A stretch of DNA of 64,000 bases. Source: Porites lobata (Eukaryota > Cnidaria > Anthozoa > Scleractinia > Poritidae). Under the pieces are notes generated by a model, which ran no database searches, was not told the origin of the DNA, and saw nothing but the letters and a program-made list of their open reading frames with translations. Position 1 is the first letter of the stretch; every line of letters starts with the position of its first letter. Positions 28,417 to 39,427 of the stretch are shown piece by piece. Location of the stretch: positions 2,673,501 to 2,737,500 of the forward strand of contig CALNXK010000025.1 of assembly GCA_942486035.1 (NCBI GenBank), read 5' to 3'. A program made the position numbers and the translations under genes.

Positions 28417-29643
28417 ATGGGAGCTCGTCGCTCGGTGAGTTGTTTGGTTTATGGTCTGCTTGGTGTAGTAGCAATCAGCCTTTACGTTCGCTTTGGAGAG
28501 GAAAACCGCCGGCTTACTCCCGATAGTGTGACGACGAAACCCGTAATGGCTAATAATGACTTTCATCTGGAAACAGAAAGGAAGTTTGTAATCCTACAAA
28601 ACAAGTCACTTATGCTGGTTTTGGTGTATACTAAGTTTTCTAGAGTGGAAAAGTGGATAAATGAGCGAGGTCCTTGCTATAACTTAAACCACAAAATATC
28701 TAAGGAATGCCCCTTAAATAAATTTAAGCTGACTTACGACAAGAAACGGTTTACCGAGAGCGACTTTGTTGTGTTTGAAGCCAGGGACATGCCCACTTTG
28801 CCCCAACTTAAAGCATTGTTAAAAGAAAGACCCATTTCACAGCGTTGGGTGTTTGCGTTATGGGAAAGTCCAAAATATTTCTCTTACACGAAGCCATTTC
28901 ACGGCTTATTTAACCTAACATGGACTTACAGACGAGATTCAGATATTTGGGGACCATATGGTAGCTACATACAATTCAGCAGCGAAGATCCGATATACGA
29001 CAACAAAAAGGGACAACCGCCAGATTTTACTCGAGGAAAGTCAGAGCTTGTGGCCTGGATGGTTTCCAATTGCAAGGCTAAGTTAAGGGTCAGGTTTGTT
29101 CGCGAGCTAAAAAAGTTCATCAAAGTTGATGTTTTCGGAAAATGCTCTGGGAGAATCTTCGGTGAGAAGCGATCATGTCCAAAAACAAAACAAAGCAATT
29201 TCAATTTCCCTTATTGCCTGAAAAGGTATAAGTTCTACCTCTCTTTTGAGAATGCCTTATGCGAGGATTACATCACCGAAAAGTATTGGGCGAATCTTGG
29301 TGACGCGAATGTGATTCCTGTTGTAATGGGAGGTGCTGACTATACCAAGCTAGCCATACCTGGTTCATATATCAACGTCATGGACTTTAAAACGGTGAAG
29401 CAACTCGCAGAATATCTTCAGTATCTAGATAAAAACAATACGGCCTACAACGAATATTTTAAATGGAGAAACAAATACAAAGTGATTTCCGGTATTGGAA
29501 GATCATTGTGTAACATCTGCCAGTGGTTTGTTTCGAACGTTTCGCATGGCACGAAAGTATACAATGATCTTACCGAATATTGGGTGAAAAGGGGGAAATG
29601 TGCTACAAAAAATCATCTTGTTGCGAAAATGATTCCTAATTAG
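28417..29643 (+). CDS. Alpha-1,3-fucosyltransferase (GT10), array copy 4
   Basis: 408 residues, one coding exon. N-terminus MGARRSV, signal anchor at about residues 7-24, stem with candidate glycosylation site NKS, then the GT10 domain. All family motifs are intact: RWVFALWESPKY, LFNLTWTYRRDSDIWGPYG and SFENALCEDYITEKYW. Before the signature there is a small insertion (SNFNFPYCLKRYK) compared with the other copies. The C-terminal third is nearly the same as copy 3. A good AATAAA polyadenylation signal lies 150 bases after the stop (29,793-29,798). The predicted role is transfer of fucose from GDP-fucose in the Golgi. Acceptor unknown. Confidence 0.93.
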   Translation: MGARRSVSCLVYGLLGVVAISLYVRFGEENRRLTPDSVTTKPVMANNDFHLETERKFVILQNKSLMLVLVYTKFSRVEKWINERGPCYNLNHKISKECPLNKFKLTYDKKRFTESDFVVFEARDMPTLPQLKALLKERPISQRWVFALWESPKYFSYTKPFHGLFNLTWTYRRDSDIWGPYGSYIQFSSEDPIYDNKKGQPPDFTRGKSELVAWMVSNCKAKLRVRFVRELKKFIKVDVFGKCSGRIFGEKRSCPKTKQSNFNFPYCLKRYKFYLSFENALCEDYITEKYWANLGDANVIPVVMGGADYTKLAIPGSYINVMDFKTVKQLAEYLQYLDKNNTAYNEYFKWRNKYKVISGIGRSLCNICQWFVSNVSHGTKVYNDLTEYWVKRGKCATKNHLVAKMIPN

Positions 29644-29906
29644 CGCATCAAAAATCCTACGTGATGCCTGAGAGCGTCAAAACGTACAACAAAAGGACGA
29701 GAGCATAAGTCTCGTATATTTAATCAAACGTCGGGAAATCACAGATGTACAGAGCATTTGTAAAATATATTTGTATGGGCAATGAAATGCGGAATAAATA
29801 TAGTAGGCTGAAACGGGTATAAAGTGCAAATAATGTTGCCTACTTTTTTGTGTGTCTTTCTTTGAAGTTTGAGCTTCATTCGCGCAGTTTTACAGCTTAT
29901 AGTACA

Positions 29907-30370
29907 TACCATAAATGCTCGAATTAGCGCCCAGCTTCAAATAAGCGCCCCGCTTCGAATTAGCGCCCCCTTCAAATAAGCCCCCCCCCCCCCCCCCGAC
30001 TACGATATATGAGACGTATACGGTACTTTTAATAAATGTGACATTCGTAATAGTACGTAGTTAATGTCGTTCAAAGTCGCACGGGTTTGCTTCTCATTTC
30101 CTCGATAGAAATATCCATATCAGCACGTAGGTGCTTCACTTTCATAGGTGCTTCGTCTTGAGAACGTTTTAAGTTTCACAAAAAGTAATTTTCTAAAACG
30201 TTTTTTGAATTTTTGTATGTTACAGTTTGGGTTAACTGGAAATAAAAATAGTGTCATTTTGAGGCCAAAAATTGATAAACGAAATAGGCGCCCCCCTTCG
30301 AATTAGCACCCCCGTCTCGCCTTAAAAAATTAAATAAGCGCCCCGGGCGCTAATTCGAGCATTTACGGTA
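29907..30370. mobile_element. MITE with TACCATAAATGCTCGAATTA ends
   Basis: The left end TACCATAAATGCTCGAATTA then GCGCCC is mirrored by GGGCGCTAATTCGAGCATTT then ACGGTA at 30,343-30,370. AATAAGCGCCCC/AATTAGCGCCCC units are repeated several times near both ends, and there is a C run at 29,980-29,997. About 464 bp, non-coding. Confidence 0.85.
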
Positions 30371-31005
30371 TGTAAATTTTTCCTGCCACAAATCAGGAGA
30401 ACAGACATATTGAGGGTCTTTTCGTTAACTGTAGCTGCTGCTGAAGCGAGGTAATTTAAGAAACTATATCATTTCAATGATAACAAGTTATTCCCAGCGA
30501 GATATAATTTAAAGTTCGAAAGAAATAATAATAATAATAATGATAATAATAATAATAATAATAATAATAAACAAAACGAAAACAAACAAACAACCAAACA
30601 AAAAACAACAACAACAAATTTCAAGGTTTCTGGTTTCACTTTATATACATAAAATTTTATACATTTTATACGTAAAATCATTTCCGTTTATCGTTTTTTT
30701 GATCTTCTTACAATTTCCCATCCTTCTTCGTCTTGATCGGGCTGTGAAGGCGATTGCCTCAAGGAATTATCTACAAATAGTAAAAAACGTACACATACTT
30801 GAAACAATCAATCAATCAATCATTGATTGATTGTACGCATCAGTTCATTTACCCTTTTAGGAGTTAGCAAATAAACAACAAAGGCGCCGGGAATATCATG
30901 TATAAAACAATTGATCAAAACAACATCACATTATTTCGAAGTTAGAAAGTTACATGCTGATCAAAATGCATTTTTTAATTTCAAGTAATAATAATAATGA
31001 TGATA

Positions 31006-31060
<55 letters not shown>

Positions 31061-32106
31061 CGACAATGCATGAAGGATAGATAGCATGTATTATTGTCAT
31101 CAGCTCTATGGACTTAATGCGGTCACCAATGGGTCAATAAGGTTTGGCCGTATTACCGGGGCAGGTTCAAATTTCATGACTTGAGGGCCGTACTGACAAA
31201 TACATCGTACATCGCCGCTATTCGCACTTTCTTGAACAACTGTTTTCATTAATAAACAACCGGAATGTAGATTTCGCGTACAGTAATTAAAAAAAACTAC
31301 TTAAAATTTTCCTTCAGTATATAAAACACTTTTAAACTTCGGCTATAAAATCGTCACAAGTGCATTTTACTGTAGTCTAAAAACAGTACAAGAACAGGCC
31401 CAGATTGCAAGGTCAATAAAATTGACATGTCACGGGCATTTTAATTTTCTAAATTTCGAACGAATGGCGGTGTTAACGGGGTGAAATTATAAGAGATTCT
31501 ACTGTTTGGGATTTTAACGAGCGACCGGGGTTAACGGTTTTTTTTTAGGGAAATGTATTGCCTTTTTTCGGGGCCGAAAAAAAGTGGCTGTAACAACGAG
31601 GTGACTGTATTACCGAGGTGGCCGTAACCCGTAAGGCGGGGCTCCACTGTAGTTAGTAATAAGCCATTTCCGACCTCCCCCGGGCCTCTGCATCAAAACG
31701 ACGTTAAGTCCTCAGCTTTTGATATGGAAATGCTTTTTCATTCTCATGCAAATAAAAGTCATTTTCGCAAGAAAAGCTGTGCACTTGGCCTCCTTTTGAA
31801 AGTGAGGGTTTTTGGAACTCGGAAGTGGCCTGTTACATGTATCTTTTCAGAAACTGGGTCCTAAGAACAAAGCCTTGGAAGATAAAACAATGGGGAAAAC
31901 CTCAAAATTGCAAATTTGCATACTTTTCCTCTGCAAAATCGCAAAACATAAGACACATATACAGATTGTATTTCCTTAAAATGAAGTTAGTGTGAACATT
32001 ACTGAGAATAGGGTGTATACTAGGCCTGATTTCAGCCACTCTCAAGGTCCAACATTTCCCGAAAAGTGGCTAATGATCGAGCCTAAGTGCATACAGTATC
32101 ATATAA

Positions 32107-32167
<61 letters not shown>

Positions 32168-32303
32168 GATGAAACAAATAATTTTATAAATCAAACTTCA
32201 TGGGGTTAAGAATCACAGCTGGCCAGAGGCAAAGCAGTTGGCTGTTTACAAGCATGGCCGATGATTTGAACTCAGGACTAGCATGAACAAATCCAGCTAG
32301 CAG
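30371..32303. other. Repeat-rich intergenic DNA with microsatellites
   Basis: (AAT)n at 30,524-30,570, a GATTGATT inverted stretch (CAATCAATCAATCAATCATT...GATTGATTG) at about 30,808-30,833, (GAT)n at 30,985-31,061 and (AAT)n at 32,104-32,156. At 31,510-31,652, CCGGGGTTAACGG, ACCGAGGTGGCCGTAA and GGCGGGGCTCCACTGTA look like the right half of a mariner-type MITE. I found no gene. Confidence 0.5.
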
Positions 32304-35300
32304 TCAGGGCGAGACTAGGCTAGGGTGGGACTTTAACTCCATTAACTTTGCCAATAAAGCATCAAGGCTGGTCAGTGTTAAGGTAAAGGTATTATTACAA
32401 GCTAACAGTCTACTGATTTGTCTGTACCCACCATTTGGTGACTGACTTTGTCCTGGCTCTACTAAGCTGGAAGGACTCTGTGTACTGTTTTGTGAGATGT
32501 GAAGTCTGTCAAGCCGTTGGCTCACTGTAGAACTATCATCATGTCCATTAACAACAGCTTGAGCTTCCCTGGTTCCCATGTTATCTTCATCATCATCATC
32601 ATCATCATCATCGCTATCAATCTGAGTAGCAGCCGATCTTTTCTTTACACACTGAGGAGGTTTTGTTATCGGAGCTAAACTGATTTCCTGTTGAATCTGT
32701 GCTGTGTTTCCTTGTTTCCACATTTTGTGAAAGCTACATAATTTCTGGACAATCTGTAAAATATTATAATAAAGTTCAGATATAATGCACACTCTGATTG
32801 GTTGAAAAAGCATGCCTTATGAAGGTATAACTGGGCCGTAGCCAGAAAAAAATAAGGATTGAGGCATTATCCATGGGTGAATTACCTGTCTAGCTATTCA
32901 GGGTCTTCGTTAAATAATATCAAAACAAGCTTAAATTTTGGTTCGATTATTAAGAAGAATTGAAACCATGTTATGAGAGCATCTACTTACCACTTTCTTT
33001 GAAAAAGCTGTTGATAAAACGCTGCATTTTGATAGATTTTTCTCACTCAGACCAGAGATGACAGAATACTCGAGAAACGGTGGCAAAACACATGAAAACA
33101 AGGCAGTTTCCTTTGGGAAGCCACTGTCTGGTTAGAATGAATTTTTGCTTAATTTTTCTCATCTGTAATTCAGGTCGCTGCCTGATTCGCGTTATCATTA
33201 AACACAATACCATGCTGCATTCAAACATTTTGTGTTTATTTAACTGTTTGTTAATTTATTTGCTGCTAGTGTCTTTCTTTCTCCTTCAAAAAAAGAAAAA
33301 CTTTATTTCCCCGAAAAAAAAAAAAAAAATGACTGAGGCAAGTGCAAGTGTCAATAACTAGTTTGTTTTGAAAATTAGAAGGTACTGCATGGGGAATTTA
33401 ATGGATTCTTTATCACAAAACAAAAAATAAAGAATCCTTGACTGTGCTCTGTTCTGCTGTAAGGCACCTAGTAATCAGCTTAGAGCACTCAAGAAGTAGG
33501 GAGAAACACTCTACTACATCTCGTGTTTACCCTAGACTTCTTTTGTGCTCTAGCCACTTTCTGTTTCCTTTACAACAAAAAAAAGCACAGTCAAGGCTTC
33601 CTTATTAAATAAAAATAAAATAAACAGTAACACAAACTGTTTAACTTGATTTTTACATTATTTATAAAGAATTAGAAAAAAGTAAAAAATTGAAAGAGCA
33701 ACCTGCAGGAAAAAAAATCAACCTTAATTACATTGAAATTACTAAAATAGTCCATACATAGATCATCTAGAGGCTTTTCTTCAAATTTCACCTTGCTACT
33801 CACTCATGTATGCAGAGAAGCAGCATTGCATCTCGACTGCCATCTTAGATCATTAATTTAATAACTTTCATAGGATCATACTGTCATGTTATGTGACAGA
33901 CTATTGTAACATTATAGAGTGTTGGGACTTGTCATCTGTTTAATTAAGTTTTTGTTGACAGATATGGATAGATAAGCCATGGTCTCCCAAAGCCAAATTC
34001 CTGGTTAAGTTATGTTTCCCATAAGGTCTGAGACAGACTTATCATTATAATGATGATGATGTTTATGAAGATCTAGACAATAACAAGGATGCAAATGTTT
34101 ATGCAGTGATTGTACAGACGGTGTTATAGTCTCTAAAACTAACCTTGGGTAGGCTTCCATCTTCAGCCATTGTGTGAAACTCATTGAACAAAATTTCTTC
34201 GATATAACTCTCTAATTCATCATTTTCTATAGTCTCTACAAAAGAACAGAGAAAGCCTTGTAAAACTTAACCTAACCTTGCCGATTATTGCTACCTAAGC
34301 TACCATATACCTGTATTTGTTTTTCTCTCTAATAAGGGGTTAGCCTGTGTACAGACATCCCCCCTCCCTTTAGGAAAAATCGGGAGAGGAGACGACGATA
34401 ATTGTGTGAATTGCCCACGATAACCGTGTTCCCATTTCCCCGGAATGTTGAGGACAGCCTCTGATTGGTTGTAATGTTAATGCCATGACACAAATAATTT
34501 CCGGTGTTGTGATTGGTTAATAAACCTCAGAATAGATTCCCTGGGGAAAAAAATCAGCCTTTGTGGACAGCTTAGCGCATTTATATTAATTTTGTTTGCT
34601 TGTATTTCGGGTCTCTGGAATAGGTACTGATGTTTCAGGCTGAACCGGTTGCGGGTGCGTCTTCTCTGCCAGTTGGTATTGTAAATAACAAGAGAAGGAT
34701 GTACAGAATTCAATGCTTAATTAGAGATCTCATATCTGGATTTTAGCACGGACATTGCGTGAAGATGTTTGGCTAGCCCGTGTACAGACGCCAGGGTAAG
34801 TTTTGGGCTGCATGTGTCAATCATGACTCAAAGAATTAGGCAAAAGTAAGGCTATTGTAATTTCTTTATGAAGAGAAGTGAACGATCCTGGATCAACTCC
34901 TGCATAAAACGCTTGACTGGAAATGTAAACAGTGCTTCCGAGATCAAAATTCTGCCAAACTAAAAACCACAGGAAATCGATGCACAGTAGACCGACTTTA
35001 TGAGCTAAAAAAAGACTGAAGAATGTGTTAGAATCTTCCAGCGAATGAAATATTCGTTATAAATGACATTTTAACTAGATATTCTAGGTAGAGCCTAGCT
35101 TAGCTATAAAGGTTGAGAACGTCCGATAACTGCGTCTGTACTGTACAAGAGTCCAGAGTCGTGTTGGTCTGTCAACACCTTTTCAACTGTCAGAGAAAAA
35201 ACACCAACCCAAAAAAATTATGCAAAATTTGCATAGTTATTTTTTTGTTGTTTTTTTTTCTCTGTTAGTTGAATGTATACCGGAACACGATTAATGATAG

Positions 35301-36661
35301 ACTTCTCTTCTATTGATTTTTTCTGAGCAGGGGGACGTCTGTACACAGGCTAATAAGGGGTTAGTTTGTTGTTGCTCTTGTTTGGCTGTTTGTTTATGCA
35401 GGTATCAATGTTCAGACGAAGAGGGTAAGGGGGGGGGGGGGGGTACGAGCAAAGTTGCAGTATTTGAACACTTCTGCTGTCCCTTCTCTGGGGAATTTGA
35501 CCACAAATTTTGCCCCATGCTGCAGAGATTATTTTGAATTTGACCATACAGAGGACTGGGTCCTAAACTTGTGTTCCAGGAGACACCATCTTGGAAAATA
35601 TCAGTAAGTGTGAAGCTGGCATGTATTAATTATTATATTTTTATAATGCAATACCACTACAGTATAATGTAAAGTTTGTTTGAAGAATATTGTAATAACT
35701 ACAACATCCTTCAAACAAACTTTCCATTTTGGTGAAACCAAAGCTGGATTTTCAGCCTTTTATAATCGTTGAAGTGACTGGTTTCAGATATTATAAATCA
35801 AGGAGCAGTGCCCAATAACTTAGCTTACTTTGGTGACCTTAAAACCAGTTTAATTCCCAACGAGTAGCCAAAATAATCATCTAGGCTTGTTAAATGAACT
35901 TTCAACTGACAGTTGGATTCAGTTTCGGATACATGTATTGTCATATGTTTAATATCAGGCAGAAGAAAGAGAAGAAAGTGGATTGGATTTGTCCTTTTTG
36001 AAATCTTGTCGCTGTTGGGCCCTTGAAAGTCATTACACGGTTTTGTTATCCCTAGGTGTGGATATTTTATCAAATTTGAACTATTTTCCAGTCTCAAGAG
36101 ACAGGAATTTGACCAAAAAGTTGCAAAAAAATTCAAATGCAGCACTTTTTCCCGTAGCCACCCCCCCCCCCCCCCTCCAAAAAACCTCTCCATCTGAACA
36201 TTGATACCTGCATTACAAGAAACCCTGCAGTGTCACATCACTTCTCCCAGTACAGCACAGAGAGGCAAAAGAGGAAACATACCCTGTGTAGCTATAGTAG
36301 CACAACCACCCCAGGCCCATATTTCATCCAGAGATGTTCCACTTCTTTTTTATCTTTAACCCTGCCCTCCAGTAACTCTGAGGAAATGGGCTGTATAAGA
36401 ATACCCAACCATTACCGAATGATAATATTTCGATTAACTGACTATCCGATCGAGTTTATAAGAACGCACAAATTAAACATGCTGAAAATACTAACCGTTT
36501 TCTCGAAGAACTTGGTCTACAACATCAACCATCCATTCCGCTTTTTCTCTGCTGTCTATTCCTCCAAATGAATGTTCAACAGCGAGCTGCAATACTGCCC
36601 AATTGCTTAAAACAAATCGAACAGAATCAATCAAAACATTAGTTGAACTCCCGTCCGCCAT
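32304..36661 (-). CDS. TSR2: TSR2 pre-rRNA-processing protein homologue, 3 exons
   Basis: Exons on the minus strand: 36,661-36,496, 34,235-34,144 and 32,753-32,304. All have consensus GT/AG borders and agree in phase (1, 0). The joined product is 235 residues. Exon 1 gives MADGSS, then FVLSNWAVLQLAVEHSFGG and SREKAEWM, matching the TSR2 core (W..L..AVE.GFGG...KA.W). Exon 2 gives IEEILFNEFHTMAEDGSLPK, matching the L..EF.T..EDGSLP motif. Exon 3 starts IVQKLCSFHKMWKQGN and holds an aspartate run. TSR2 escorts ribosomal protein eS26 in yeast and human and is needed for 20S pre-rRNA processing. The usual C-terminal D-G-W-T-V-V motif is missing: either exon 3 uses the internal donor AATG|GTGGGT near 32,433 to reach an exon I could not find, or the tail has been lost. 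Both introns hold MITEs. Confidence 0.88.
33427..33606. mobile_element. Foldback MITE in TSR2 intron 2
   Basis: AATAAAGAATCCTTGACTGTGCT at the left is mirrored by AGCACAGTCAAGGCTTCCTT ATT at the right. An inner pair, TTAGAGCACTCAAGAAGTAGG and CCTAGACTTCTTTTGTGCTC, also folds. Non-coding. Confidence 0.8.
34341..35352. mobile_element. TIR element in TSR2 intron 1, 9-bp TSD
   Basis: Ends TAGCCTGTGTACAGAC and GTCTGTACACAGGCTA are perfect inverted repeats. They are flanked by the 9-bp direct repeat ATAAGGGGT (34,332-34,340 and 35,353-35,361). The element is 1,012 bp with no convincing ORF. A third, internal copy of the terminus (TAGCCCGTGTACAGACGCC) lies at about 34,774. The TSD length points to the Mutator-like superfamily. 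Confidence 0.9.
35397..36212. mobile_element. Harbinger-like TIR element in TSR2 intron 1, TTA TSD
   Basis: The left end TGCAGGTATCAATGTTCAGA and its reverse complement at 36,193-36,212 are flanked by TTA on both sides (35,394-35,396; 36,213-36,215). Next to the ends are a G run (35,429-35,442) and a C run (about 36,161-36,175). AGTTGCA...TTTGACC is mirrored as GGTCAAA...TGCAACT-like sequence. It is 816 bp and non-coding. Confidence 0.85.
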
Positions 36662-37163
36662 GTTGGATTGAGATTATACCGCTGATTGTAGGTACTGCGG
36701 GTGTGTACGATTATTCCCTTGCCCAGGCTCTCTCTTGAAAGGATCAAACAGATAAAAAAGGGCTCCTAGCGCTCCCAGGGCTCCCAGGGTAACTATTATT
36801 TCCTATACTAGTAATAGTTGACACTACAGCTGCCCCCGCTCTGTGTATTTTCGGTCAATAGCTTTCTTACTCGTTGCGTAGCTCTTGGAAATATACCGAT
36901 TCATAAGGAAGATTTTCACACATATTCCATACAATAGGTGAGATAACGCAAGGTTCCATGCACAGTTTCAGGTCGATTTACACAGCTTTGATCAAAACAT
37001 TCTCAGTTTCGAGAATAGTTTATTCTAAACCATAACAAAACATTTAATTAGAAGTTGAATTTTTCGCTATTTCTCTTCACTTTTTACACTCAGTTCACTT
37101 ATTTGCCGGAAAGGAAGCCTTAGAAATCAAAAGGACGTTTGATCAATTCACAATCGCGCATTC
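36662..37163. other. TSR2 5' flank
   Basis: The ATG of TSR2 sits in GCCATGTTGG-type context on the opposite strand. A small tandem GGGCTCCCAGG/GGGCTCCTAGCG patch lies at 36,761-36,790. No TATA box is evident. Confidence 0.35.
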
Positions 37164-37510
37164 TAGCCCGGGGGTGGGGGAGGACTCCTCATATGAAATG
37201 GGTGGAGATGCTCGTCGTCTCGCTTAGGGGTGTAAATTTCGGAATTTGGTCTCGCTTAGGGTGTTCTGGGCAAAACACCATTATATCTAGCCGCAAAGGT
37301 CTCTTTTAGAGTTGCACTCGAAGAAATATTGAAAAAATTATATATTTTCAAACGTTTTATTTACTCGATTCATGTCATCAAAGTTTAAAATGATCGCTTT
37401 TAGGGGTCAAAAAAAGGTTGGGCCACGCCCAGATTGGTCTCCTTTTGGGGTTTAATTCAAAATTTCCGACGAGCATCCCCACCCCTTTCATATGCGGAGT
37501 CTCCCCGGGC
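37164..37510. mobile_element. MITE with TAGCCCGGGGGTGGGG ends
   Basis: The left end TAGCCCGGGGGTGGGG, then ACTCCTCATATGAAATGGGTG, is mirrored by CACCCCTTTCATATGCGGAG and TCTCCCCGGGC at the right. GTCTCGCTTAGGG and GGTCTCCTTTTGGGG are further subterminal repeats. About 347 bp. Confidence 0.8.
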
Positions 37511-38254
37511 ATTCTGGTCTTATTTTAAACTTTATAGCGGAAGGACATCTGTGAGCAGGGAATAAGTCAGCACAGAATTTGATTGTTGGCGAATTTTTGT
37601 AATCGTCCATCGTTCTGTTAGCGAGAAGCTAGCCGTTGTTCACTCGTCTTACTTGTTTGGGGCTGAGTCTTACGCCGGTCAAAGAGAGAGAAAGAGTGTC
37701 TGGCAAAGTTTCCAATGAAAGATTTGTGAACCGTGTCTGGCAAACTCTCCAAGTCTTTATATATACACAGTTATACGCACCTTATAACTTCTTCTGCGCT
37801 TAACAAGTGTCGTTAAAATTTTGGTCCATAACTTTCACTGAAACAACTGCTCCACAGAATGTTACTGAACACGTAACGCAAAAGAGTGTCGACGTATGAC
37901 TTCACAATAAATGTCACAAAATTTACCTAAGCGGTCCCTTGGAGATGTTCAGTGTTTACGTCATCCTAAGCATTTCGTACTTGCGGGCGCAAAACAATAG
38001 AAACGTCATCATTACCTACCGATTCCTCGCGACCCCTGTTGAACAAATCGACATTTTTTCTATATTGACTATATATTTCAGCTGTAAGTACTTTCCTTAA
38101 TATACGAGCGAGTTACTAGAGTGCCTCCTCGGGATTTCGCCTTCTAGGCGAAATCCCTGCGGGGCTAATTATTGTCTGCTTATAAAGCATGGTGCCGGGG
38201 AGATACATTTGTCTCAAAAACGTTTAAGTAGCTAGGCCGAACGTTGCCGTGTGT
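37511..38254. other. Intergenic
   Basis: Two direct repeats of GTGTCTGGCAAA (37,697 and 37,733). A short hairpin, GGGATTTCGCC TTCTAGGCGAAATCCC, at about 38,131-38,156. No gene recognised. Confidence 0.4.
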
Positions 38255-38402
38255 CTGCACGGCGTTTTCCCAGTCCCTCTCGGTCAACTCACTTCGGTGA
38301 CGTATCCGAGGCCAACGGGTGGGAAACCCCTCACATTTTCGCTTGGACAACGTGAACCGAAACGCTTTGGCCGAGTGGAATAATGAGGCCTAGAGACTAG
38401 GC
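38255..38402. mobile_element. MITE family with GGGACTAGG terminus, copy 3
   Basis: Third copy of the family at 12,391 and 22,459: CAGTCCCTCTCGGTC, TCACTTCGGTGACGTATCCG, AAACGCTTTGGCCGAG, GGAATAATGAGGCCTAGA, then GACTAGGC. Confidence 0.8.
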
Positions 38403-38833
38403 AAGGCCGAAAGGTCAAATGAGACTTGCCTGTTTCACTTTAGATCATATCATTGGATTCACAGATTTACGACCGACAATAAATTCTGTTCCAAATTTTC
38501 CATTTACGAGTTGACGCTCTAATCAGTATTCCACTTTTCTTTATTCTTTTGATTCCGCTCGGTCACTTTCATTTTGTCTAGTACATCGAGGACACAGTTC
38601 CTCTTATGATCATGGTATAGTCGACACAGAGTTCAATGAATTTGTTTATAGATCGTGTAAAATCTCGCGAAAAAGGTGCCAGAGGTGACAGCCAGAGGAA
38701 AAAAAGAAAAGGAAAACACGATTGAAAGTAACCTACGTGAAATAATGAATATACCGACATAAATTTACATATGAGAAACGTGTTGTCGCGAATTCTACCC
38801 TGGGAGCAGATGTTTCTCTCTTGAATTCCTTTT
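38403..38833. other. Intergenic
   Basis: Nothing recognised; no coding or repeat signal that I can name. Confidence 0.35.
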
Positions 38834-38908
38834 ATTGTTTACAAAGTCGTTCGCGTGGCTTGTCTATCGCGTGGTTGGACAAGCCAAGCGAACGACTTCG
38901 TAAACAAT
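38834..38908. repeat. Short near-perfect hairpin, 31-base arms
   Basis: ATTGTTTACAAAGTCGTTCG and the next 11 bases pair with the sequence ending CGTAAACAAT at 38,908, with about two mismatches and a 13-base loop. It looks like a minimal foldback element. Confidence 0.85.
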
Positions 38909-39230
38909 GGTTGTCTTTACTCTAGGATGTTAAGTAGACTTAAGAGCTGCTAAGTTTTACTTAATCAAAAAATACCTGTCACCCCCTGACCTGTGAAGGC
39001 CTAAGTAAAATCTCAAGTAACTTTATTACTTTGCATCTCATTAAAGTCGGAAAGTTGAAGTGATTCAAGAAAGTTTCAAATGACTTGAAAACCATCCTTA
39101 AAACCGACTTAGGGGCTCTTTACATGGAGGAAGGAAGATCCTAGTATCAGGAAGACCCTAGAACGCGGTTCAACTTTATTTTGGGTTTACATGCAGAAAT
39201 TTGGGTCCGTGTGGTACCCAAATATAGAAT
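38909..39230. other. Intergenic with MITE fragment
   Basis: GGGGCTCTTTACATGGAGGAAGG at 39,113-39,135 and TGGGTTTACATGCAG at 39,183 look like worn termini of a family related to that at 7,637. No gene. Confidence 0.35.
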
Positions 39231-39424
39231 AGGGCCATTTATACGAGGAAAAATAAGACGCGTCTTACATAAGACGCGTCTTAAATAAGACGCGAACTGT
39301 ACCATTTATACGAGCATGTCTTATCTAATAAGACGCGTCTTAGCTAAGCCGCGTCTTATTTTAGACGAAATGTGCCGTTTATACGGAAAGTTCGCGTCTT
39401 ATTTTTCCTCGTATAAATGGCCCT
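39231..39424. mobile_element. MITE with AGGGCCATTTATACGAGG ends and ACGCGT palindromes
   Basis: The first 32 bases (AGGGCCATTTATACGAGGAA and on) are repeated exactly in reverse at the right end (TTCCTCGTATAAATGGCCCT). A direct AAT lies on both sides (39,228-39,230; 39,425-39,427). The interior is almost entirely repeated AAGACGCGTCTTA palindromes. 194 bp. Confidence 0.92.
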
Positions 39425-39427
39425 AAT

